Below are positions 58,441 through 64,000 of a stretch of 64,000 nucleotides of DNA, piece after piece. The notes under the pieces are model-generated. The model saw only the letters and a program-made list of their open reading frames with translations, was not told the DNA's origin and ran no database searches. A program made the position numbers and the translations under genes. The DNA is taken from the NCBI RefSeq assembly GCF_016901015.1, contig NZ_JAFEUP010000006.1:1-64000 (forward strand), read 5' to 3'. Source of the DNA: Zestomonas insulae (GTDB lineage: Bacteria > Pseudomonadota > Gammaproteobacteria > Pseudomonadales > Pseudomonadaceae). Every line of letters begins with the position of its first letter. The stretch's first letter is position 1.

Positions 58441-58885
58441 TGTCACTTCCTGCGGTGAGGGCGAAGGTCTGGCTGGTGCTGCAGCCGCTCAGCGCGGCCG
58501 GCCGCCCCTTGGCGTCGAAAGCCAGGCACGCGAACGCCGTGCCGTTGCTCTGCACGCTGACCCGTTCGGGCATCTGCGCGCTCCAGATCTGCGGGCTGCT
58601 GCAGCTCGCCGGCGTGCTGGCCGAAGCGGCCTCGTGCAGGCTGAGCCGGCGGTCCTGGCCGAGGCACAGCAGCGCGGCCGGCTGGCTGTCGATCATCCCG
58701 TAGCGGTTGCGCAGGGCGTGCGCCTTGGCCCGGCCGAGGCCCTGGTTGAGATGGCCTTCGGCGTCACGCAACTGGGCGCTGTTGCTCCAGGCCGCGGTGA
58801 ACGGCCCGGCGATCATCACCAGCACACCGAGCAGCGCCACGGTGATCATCAGCTCGACCAGGGAAAAGCCGCCGGCGCGTTTCAT
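58418..58885 (-). CDS. FimT/GspH-like minor pilin
   Basis: 155 residues from ATG 58885, which overlaps the preceding gene's stop (ATGA). The leader is MKRAGG, and the mature end FSLVELMITVALLGVLVMIAGP has Glu at position 5. The following domain, with AKAHALRNRYGMIDSQPAALLCLG, is typical of GspH/FimT (FimU-like) proteins. In the P. aeruginosa operon this type comes first; here it follows a PilE-like gene. Confidence 0.82.
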   Translation of the reverse strand: MKRAGGFSLVELMITVALLGVLVMIAGPFTAAWSNSAQLRDAEGHLNQGLGRAKAHALRNRYGMIDSQPAALLCLGQDRRLSLHEAASASTPASCSSPQIWSAQMPERVSVQSNGTAFACLAFDAKGRPAALSGCSTSQTFALTAGSDNVSVTFN

Positions 58886-59307
58886 AGCCAGTTGCCGTTG
58901 TAACTCCCGCAACTGGTGATGGTGCGGGTGTTGCTGTTGGTCAGGCTGATCACGCAGCCGTCGAGTTTGCCGCCGGAGCCGGTGGCCTTGAGGGTGTACG
59001 CGGTGGCGGCCGAGCTGACGCTGTAGACGAAGCGGGTCTCGCTGGGTTGCCAGGCGGGAAACGCAGTCTTGGTCGCGGCGGTGTCGGCCGGCGTCGCGGT
59101 CGGGTAGGCCAGGGTGCGCTGGTAGGCGTTTTCCAGGTTCAGGCTGAGCCCGACCAGGTCGGCCTGGGCGGCCTTGATGTGGCCCCGGTCGATGTAGCCG
59201 TTGTAGGCGGGCAGGGCGATGCCCGCGAGGACACCGATGATCGCCACGGCGATCATCAGTTCGATCAGGGTGAATCCGTGCGGGCGACGAGCGGTTGGGG
59301 TGCGCAT
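58882..59307 (-). CDS. PilE-like type IV pilin, first gene of the operon
   Basis: 141 residues. The leader MRTPTARRPHG is followed by FTLIELMIAVAIIGVLAGIALPAYNGYI, with Glu at mature position 5 and the conserved proline. RGHIKAAQADLVGLSLNLENAY is the usual alpha-1-C region. The C-terminal part has two cysteines (LDGCVISL, ITSCGSYN) that could form a D-region disulfide. AAGGA lies six bases upstream. It leads four further pilin-like genes and is divergent from ribA. It is small for a major pilin and is best called PilE-like. Confidence 0.82.
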   Translation of the reverse strand: MRTPTARRPHGFTLIELMIAVAIIGVLAGIALPAYNGYIDRGHIKAAQADLVGLSLNLENAYQRTLAYPTATPADTAATKTAFPAWQPSETRFVYSVSSAATAYTLKATGSGGKLDGCVISLTNSNTRTITSCGSYNGNWL

Positions 59308-59393
59308 GGTCGGTCCTTGGATCGCTCCGGGTTAATTTTTAAGCGTATGGCGAGATGCGCGATCCGGCCAGGAAATGTGAACTGCTTCTCATA

Positions 59394-59434
59394 ATTTTAT
59401 CGCCTGCGGCCGCACCTGCATTGATCCAGCTCAG
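59394..59434 (-). promoter_or_regulatory. Possible FNR/Anr-controlled promoter of the pilin operon
   Basis: On the minus strand CTGAGCTGGATCAA (59434-59421) resembles the Anr box TTGAT-N4-ATCAA, with one half-site perfect. After 21 bases comes TAAAAT (59399-59394), a good -10. This is close to the 22-base spacing of class II FNR promoters. The start would fall about 79 bases before the PilE-like ATG. Confidence 0.45.
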
Positions 59435-59593
59435 CGTTGGAGTGCGCAGGGCGGGTCAAGGTTTAACCAGCGTGTGGCCGTCGCTTCGAAGCCTTCGATG
59501 GTTATGACCCACTATTCCGCCTGCCTGCCGGCGCCGGGCTGCTGCTACAATGCCGGGCTTTTCCCCTTTCCGATTTTGAGACAGGAGCTTCCG

Positions 59594-60214
59594 GTGTCTG
59601 TCGTTTTCGTCGCCGCCTCCCAACTGCCCACCCCGTTCGCCGTGTTCACCATGCACGGCTTCCGCGAAGAGGCCACTGGGCGTGAACATGTGGCGCTGAC
59701 CCTCGGCGATGTCGCCGATGGCGCGCCGGTCCTGGGCCGCCTGCACTCCGAGTGCCTTACCGGCGATGCGCTGTTCAGCCTGCGCTGCGACTGCGGCTTC
59801 CAGCTCGAGGCGGCGCTGCGCGCGATCGCCGAAGAGGGCCGTGGCGTGCTGCTCTACCTGCGTCAGGAAGGCCGTGGCATCGGCCTGCTGAACAAGATCC
59901 GCGCCTACGAACTGCAGGACGGCGGTGCCGACACCGTCGAGGCCAACGAGCGCCTGGGCTTCGGCGCCGACCTGCGCGACTACTCGATCTGCCGGCCGAT
60001 GCTCGAGCACCTGGGCATCCAGTCGCTCAAACTGATGACCAACAACCCGCGCAAGGTCAAAGGCCTCGGCGACCTCGGCGTGCAAGTCAGTCAACGCGTG
60101 CCGCTGCAGATCGCCCACAACCCGCACAACCGCAAGTACCTGGCCACCAAGGCCGGCAAGCTCGGCCACCTGCTGGGCAATCAGCACCAGGGCGAGGAAG
60201 AGGAAAGCCTGTGA
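59594..60214 (+). CDS. ribA: GTP cyclohydrolase II
   Basis: RibA opens GTP to start riboflavin synthesis. I place the start at GTG 59594 (MSVVFVAASQLPTPFAVF) after AGGAGCTTCCG, giving 206 residues. The zinc motif ECLTGDALFSLRCDCGFQ has all three cysteines (54, 65, 67), in contrast to the RibBA-like protein at 50129. LRQEGRGIGLLNKIRAYELQ and NPRKVKGL are also typical. It lies apart from the other rib genes and overlaps the next gene (GTGA). Confidence 0.96.
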   Translation: MSVVFVAASQLPTPFAVFTMHGFREEATGREHVALTLGDVADGAPVLGRLHSECLTGDALFSLRCDCGFQLEAALRAIAEEGRGVLLYLRQEGRGIGLLNKIRAYELQDGGADTVEANERLGFGADLRDYSICRPMLEHLGIQSLKLMTNNPRKVKGLGDLGVQVSQRVPLQIAHNPHNRKYLATKAGKLGHLLGNQHQGEEEESL

Positions 60215-60627
60215 GTCGCGCGCTCTGGCGTCAGCGCCTGGCGCGCGGCTGGTGGCTGCACCTGCTGCTGGCGCTGGCGCCGCTGCTGGTGCTCGACCTG
60301 CTGTTCGGTGCCGCGCGCAGTCACGGCCCGGTGGCCATGCCGCTGTTCATCGCCGGCCTGCTGGCGATGTTCCCCAGCCTGCTGTGGTTCCGCCGCTACA
60401 AGCTGGCGCTGGTCGCCACCGAACGCGCCCTCGACAGCGCCGAGGAAGAGTCGGCCTGGCAGCAGCTGCAGGCGAGCCGCCGCACCGCCATGCTCGGCGC
60501 CGCGCTGCCGGCCTGGGTCGCTGCGCTGGCGGTGTTCGCCGGCCTGGAAACCATCCCGCAGCTGCTCCTCGCGCTGTCCAGCCTGGTGCTGCTGATCCTC
60601 TACCGTATTCCCCGCCAACTCGGCTGA
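60211..60627 (+). CDS. Small inner-membrane protein, function unknown
   Basis: 138 residues from GTG 60211, overlapping the ribA stop (GTGA). Hydrophobic segments lie near 14-33, 40-57, 84-104 and 108-130. No catalytic motif is visible. A similar gene follows ribA in P. aeruginosa (PA4046 as I recall). Its stop overlaps the start of the BtuF-like gene (TGATG), so ribA, this gene and btuF are probably one transcript. Confidence 0.7.
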   Translation: MSRALWRQRLARGWWLHLLLALAPLLVLDLLFGAARSHGPVAMPLFIAGLLAMFPSLLWFRRYKLALVATERALDSAEEESAWQQLQASRRTAMLGAALPAWVAALAVFAGLETIPQLLLALSSLVLLILYRIPRQLG

Positions 60628-61427
60628 TGCGTCGCCTGCTCGCCTGCCTGGTACTGTGCCTCAGCGGTTCGCTGGCGGCGGCCGAGCGGGTGGTCAGCCT
60701 GGCCCCCTCGCTGTCGGAAATCATGCTCGAGCTGGGTGCCGGCGATCGCCTGGTCGGTGTGCTCGATGGCGCCGCGCGGCCGCCGCAGCTGGCCGGTCTG
60801 CCCTCGGTGGGCCGCTACGGCCAGCTGGAAGTGGAAACCCTGCTCGGCCTCAAGCCTGACCTGATCCTCCTCGCCCCCGGCAGCGTGCCGCCGGCCCAGC
60901 AGGAGCAGCTGCGGCGTCTCGGGTTCAATGTGCAGGCGGTGGTGCCGCGCGACTTGGCGCAGCTGGCCGACAGCTTCGTGCAGATCGGCGAGCTGGTCGG
61001 CCGCCCGCAACAGGGTCAGCAGCTGGCTGCGGACTTCCGCCAGGGCCTGGCCACGTTGCGCCAGCGCTACCGGCGGGCGACGCCGCTGCCGGTGTTCTAT
61101 CAGGTCTGGCACAAGCCGCTGTACACCGTCGGCGGCGGCCAGGTGATCAGCGACGCGCTGGAGGTGTGCGGCGCGCGCAACGTGTTCGCCGACCTGCGCC
61201 AGCCGGCCCCGCAGGTCAGCATCGAGGCGGTGCTGGCGCGCGATCCGCAGGTGATTCTCGGCGGCACCCGCGCCGAACTGGACATCTGGCAGGCCTGGCC
61301 GCAACTCGCCGCGGTGCGCCGCGGGCAGATCTGGGCGGTGCCGGACAAGGGTCTGGAGCGGCCCAGCTACCAGATGCTCGGTGCGCTCGAACAGCTCTGC
61401 GCCGTGCTGGCCAAGGCCCAGCGCTAG
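60627..61427 (+). CDS. btuF: Periplasmic cobalamin-binding protein BtuF-like
   Basis: 266 residues from ATG 60627. A signal peptide (MRRLLACLVLCLSGSLAAA) precedes RVVSLAPSLSEIMLELGAGDRLVGV, the typical opening of BtuF. VGRYGQLEVETLLGLKPDLILL and VSIEAVLARDPQVILGG are further family motifs. BtuF passes cobalamin to BtuCD, which is not in this window. The gene converges with btuB with only ten bases between. B12 use fits the riboswitch at 63441. Confidence 0.85.
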   Translation: MRRLLACLVLCLSGSLAAAERVVSLAPSLSEIMLELGAGDRLVGVLDGAARPPQLAGLPSVGRYGQLEVETLLGLKPDLILLAPGSVPPAQQEQLRRLGFNVQAVVPRDLAQLADSFVQIGELVGRPQQGQQLAADFRQGLATLRQRYRRATPLPVFYQVWHKPLYTVGGGQVISDALEVCGARNVFADLRQPAPQVSIEAVLARDPQVILGGTRAELDIWQAWPQLAAVRRGQIWAVPDKGLERPSYQMLGALEQLCAVLAKAQR

Positions 61428-61437
61428 AGCGCCGCGG

Positions 61438-63321
61438 TCAGAGCGCCGGGGTCCAGGTCACCGCGAACAGCGCGGTACGCCCTTCGCTGTTGTAGCCGAA
61501 ACGGCCGTTCGGCGTGCTGTAGCTGGCCTCGGCGTAGTCCTTGTCGAGCAGGTTCTCCAGCTTCACCTCCAGGCCCACCTCCGGGGTCGCCTGCCAGCCG
61601 CCGCGCAGGTCGACCAGGCCGTAGCCGCCCAGCTCGACATTGTTGGCGGCATCGTCGTAACGCCCGCTCACCCCGCGCCAGCTGGCCCCGGCGCTGAATG
61701 AGCCGAAACGCCGGTCGAGGTCGAGGGTCAGGGTGCGCTTGGCGCGGCGCGCCAGGGTGTGGCCGCTGTCGCGGTCGCGCGGGTCGATCAGGCCGAGCGC
61801 CAGGTTGCCCTGCCAGCCGAACAGCTCCTGCTTGAGCGCCGCCTCGAAACCGTTGATCCGCGCGGTGCCGACGTTCTGCGGAATGAAGTCCTGGTCGAGG
61901 ACGATGGCGTCCTGCAGGTCGGTGCGGTACAGCGAAAGTTCCAGCGCACCGTCGTCGCGGTAGCGGCTGCGCCACTGCACTTCGTAGCTCTTCGAGGTTT
62001 CCGGGCGCAGGTTCGGGTTGGCGTTGGCGAAGCAGCTGCCGAAGAAGCAGAAGTCCGGGAAATACAGGTCGTTGAAGGTCGGCGCGCGGAAGCCTTCGCT
62101 GTAGGAGAACACCAGGTCGTTGGCGGCATTCAGCGGCAGGGTCAGCGCGGCGTTCCAGCTGTTCTCGCTGCCGAACTGCTGGTTCTTGTCGTGGCGCACG
62201 CCGAGTTCGGTGGCGAACGCCTCGCCCCGGTAGCGGTGCTGGATGAACGCCGCCTGGTTCCAGCGCGACTCCTCGGTGAAATCGGTGGTGCTGTGCAGGC
62301 GATCCTCGTACCAGTCGGCGCCGACCAGCAGTTGCTGGGCGTCGCTGAGGGCCAGGGTGTTCACCCAGCTGGCCGAGTCGCGGTAGGTGTTGAACTGGCT
62401 CGGGTCGAGGTCCTGCAGGTCGTCGCCGTTGTCGCGCTTGTCTTCGCTGTGACCGAGTTCCAGGCGGCTGCTCCACAGCGCGTTGAAGCGCGCGTCGGCG
62501 AACGCCGAGAGGCTGCTGAGCTGGAAGTTGGTGGTCGGCAGGGTGCCGAAGAACACATCGTCGAATTCCACTTCGCCGCGCTGGTCGAGGGCGCTGACGC
62601 CGACTTCGAGGTCGTCGTTGAAACGGTGTGACAGGTTCAGGCTCAGCGAACGGTTGCGGTAGGCGTCCTCGTCGCCGTTGGCGCCGAAGCTGTCGCGGGT
62701 CGCGTCGATACCGGCGGTTTCGTCGAGACCGGCGCCGAGGTTGAAGCGCGTCTGCGCGTCGCCGCCGGACAGGCCGAGGCTGCGCTCGACCGTCTGGTGG
62801 CTGCCGGCGGCCAGGCGCGCGTAAGGCTTGAGACCGTCGCCCGTGCCCTGGCGGGTGAAGATCTGGATGACCCCGCCGATGGCGTCCGAGCCGTACAGCG
62901 CCGAGCGCGCGCCGCGCACCACTTCAACCCGCTCGATCTGCGCCGGGTCGAGAAACTCCAGGCTGCTGGTGCCGCTGGACGCCGCGGCGATGCGCTGGCC
63001 GTCGACCAGCACCAGGGTCTGCGCGGTCGAGGTGCCGCGCAGGAACACGCTGGTCAGGCTGCCGGCGCCGCCGGTGCGCACCACGCTGACGCCCGGCACA
63101 TGCTCGAGCAAGTCGGCGACGCTGCTGACCTGCAGGCGCTCGATGTCCGGGCGGGTGAACACCGTGGTCGCCGCGGTGGTCTTGGCCAGCGGCTCGACCT
63201 GGCGCCCGGAGGTGATCACCAGCGCCGGTACCTGCAGCGCGGCGTGCTCCAGGGGCAGTTCGTCGGCCTGGAGGGCCAGCGGCAGCGCGGCCATGGCGAG
63301 GGCAAGGCGGGAGAGTGTCAT
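61438..63321 (-). CDS. btuB: TonB-dependent vitamin B12 receptor BtuB
   Basis: 627 residues from ATG 63321. A signal peptide (MTLSRLALAMAALPLALQA) is followed by a TonB-box candidate (PALVITSG). The plug domain has LLEHVPGVSVVRTGGAGS, VFLRGTSTAQTLVLVDGQRIA and GARSALYGSDAIGGVIQIFTR. The 22-strand barrel ends ALFAVTWTPAL. The cobalamin riboswitch upstream and the BtuF-like neighbour support the B12 assignment over other TonB receptors. Confidence 0.92.
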   Translation of the reverse strand: MTLSRLALAMAALPLALQADELPLEHAALQVPALVITSGRQVEPLAKTTAATTVFTRPDIERLQVSSVADLLEHVPGVSVVRTGGAGSLTSVFLRGTSTAQTLVLVDGQRIAAASSGTSSLEFLDPAQIERVEVVRGARSALYGSDAIGGVIQIFTRQGTGDGLKPYARLAAGSHQTVERSLGLSGGDAQTRFNLGAGLDETAGIDATRDSFGANGDEDAYRNRSLSLNLSHRFNDDLEVGVSALDQRGEVEFDDVFFGTLPTTNFQLSSLSAFADARFNALWSSRLELGHSEDKRDNGDDLQDLDPSQFNTYRDSASWVNTLALSDAQQLLVGADWYEDRLHSTTDFTEESRWNQAAFIQHRYRGEAFATELGVRHDKNQQFGSENSWNAALTLPLNAANDLVFSYSEGFRAPTFNDLYFPDFCFFGSCFANANPNLRPETSKSYEVQWRSRYRDDGALELSLYRTDLQDAIVLDQDFIPQNVGTARINGFEAALKQELFGWQGNLALGLIDPRDRDSGHTLARRAKRTLTLDLDRRFGSFSAGASWRGVSGRYDDAANNVELGGYGLVDLRGGWQATPEVGLEVKLENLLDKDYAEASYSTPNGRFGYNSEGRTALFAVTWTPAL

Positions 63322-63440
63322 CAAACGAATCCTCAAAAGGGGGTCAGCAATCTTTTGAGGAGGGCAGGGGCAAGCGGGTGGCGCACGGCGGCCAGCGCTT
63401 GACGGTGATGCCCTCCGCAACACCTGTCACAACGCACCGA

Positions 63441-63587
63441 GGCCGGTCTCCGGACTGCCGACACTCACCATCTCACCTTCCCGGACTGTAGCGTCCAGTG
63501 GCTGTCGAGACGGCGTGCTCTCCGGGGAGAGCGGTCGGTTTACCGTTGCGGGGGCAGTGCAGGCTTTTCACCTGCTTCCCGTTTAAC
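63441..63587 (-). promoter_or_regulatory. Cobalamin riboswitch ahead of btuB
   Basis: Read on the minus strand it has the conserved pieces GGGAAGCAGGTGAAAAGCCTGC, ACTGCCCCCGCAACGGTA as the B12 box region, GCCACTG, GGGAAGG and CAGTCCGGAGACCGGCC, in order. It lies 120 bases before the btuB start. Adenosylcobalamin or related binding would reduce btuB expression. The gap to the start contains a CCTTTTGAGGATTC ribosome-binding region. Confidence 0.93.
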
Positions 63588-63635
63588 GCCCTGATTGGGC
63601 GACCTGGGTACAACTTTCATGGGGTGAGCTTGTGT

Positions 63636-63754
63636 CCCTCACCCCGGCCCTCTCCCGAGGGGAAAGGGGGTTAGCCGTGCGGTGGATAAGCACCGTGGTC
63701 TGTGTTCTGCGCTGCCCAGTCCCCTCTCCCTCCGGGAGAGGGTTAGGGTGAGGG
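63636..63754. repeat. Paired inverted repeat (Pseudomonas CCCTCTCCC-type intergenic element)
   Basis: Arms at 63636-63669 and 63721-63754 are inverted copies (28 of 34 bases by hand count), separated by 51 bases. The right arm contains a perfect hairpin CCCTCTCCC-TCC-GGGAGAGGG. Similar elements are scattered in pseudomonad genomes. It fills most of the gap between the riboswitch and dxs and could act as a terminator for dxs or as a nuclease barrier. Confidence 0.75.
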
Positions 63755-63764
63755 TCGCGTTTTT

Positions 63765-64000
63765 TTACAACGCCTCCAGCCGCGCGCGTACGCTGCGCTC
63801 GATGCCGGCGGCGTCGAGGCCGCATTCGGCGAGCATCTGCGCCGGTTTGGCGTGTTCCACGTAATAGTCCGGCAGGCCGAGGTGCAGCAGCGGCTGGTGC
63901 ACGCCTTCGCCGGCGAGGAACTCGCCGACCGCGCTGCCGGCGCCGCCCATGATGGCGTTTTCCTCGATGGTCACCAGCAGCTCGTGGTTGGCCGCCAGCT
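63765..64000 (-). CDS. dxs: 1-deoxy-D-xylulose-5-phosphate synthase, C-terminal end only
   Basis: The last 78 or so codons are present; the start lies past the right edge of the window. The reading LVTIEENAIMGGAGSAVGEFL is the Dxs C-terminal domain signature, ending RSVRARLEAL. Dxs begins the methylerythritol-phosphate isoprenoid pathway. In P. aeruginosa dxs also closes this block (PA4044 as I recall). The repeat at 63636-63754 lies just past its stop codon. Confidence 0.9.
   Translation of the reverse strand, partial: LAANHELLVTIEENAIMGGAGSAVGEFLAGEGVHQPLLHLGLPDYYVEHAKPAQMLAECGLDAAGIERSVRARLEAL

Overview
The window is a chromosomal segment of a Pseudomonas-type gammaproteobacterium. Three things point there: the order 5S rRNA-birA-coaX-SPOR-tRNA-secE-nusG-rplKAJL-rpoBC-rpsLG-fusA-tuf-S10/spc/alpha operons; the strong C/G third-position bias; and a second block that follows the P. 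aeruginosa order oprG ... nrdR-ribD-ribE-ribBA-ribH-nusB-thiL-pgpA ... ribA ... dxs. The species cannot be fixed from the sequence alone.

Layout. 1-2.6 kb: tail of an rRNA operon, then birA, coaX and a SPOR-domain protein. 2.7-3.35 kb: tRNA-Tyr, -Gly, -Thr and -Trp; the tuf gene usual between Thr and Trp is reduced to a 3' scrap. 3.4-33.6 kb: the core transcription and translation supercluster (secE, nusG, rplKAJL, rpoBC, rpsLG, fusA, tuf, then S10, spc and alpha), with recognisable sigma70 promoters and terminators at most block boundaries. 33.7-41 kb: a ferritin, uvrA, a YajR-like transporter, ssb and two NAD-sugar enzymes. 41-45 kb: an OmpW/OprG porin with an FNR/Anr-like site, and a four-gene zinc-uptake-type operon behind a Zur-like box. 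45-55.3 kb: YbbN, a methyltransferase, a YbaY-type lipoprotein, nrdR, the riboflavin genes behind an FMN riboswitch, nusB, thiL, pgpA, a periplasmic binding protein and a secreted retropepsin-like protease.

55.3-59.3 kb holds the most accessory-looking part: a compact minus-strand operon of five type IV pilin-like proteins (PilE-, FimT/GspH-, PilV-, PilW- and PilX-like). The last is a 682-residue protein whose pilin N-terminus is joined to a long glycine/asparagine-rich repeat body. There is no pilY1. 59.4-64 kb: ribA, a small membrane protein, a BtuF-like protein convergent with btuB, a cobalamin riboswitch, an inverted repeat and the 3' end of dxs.

How it works together. Most of the window is housekeeping: ribosome, RNA polymerase and protein export. 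The rest groups by cofactor or metal: biotin and CoA (birA, coaX), riboflavin (ribD/E/BA/H and ribA), thiamine (thiL), B12 (btuF, btuB, riboswitch), zinc (Zur-type operon) and iron (ferritin). The pilin-like operon and the binding-protein/protease pair are the parts whose jobs are least explained.
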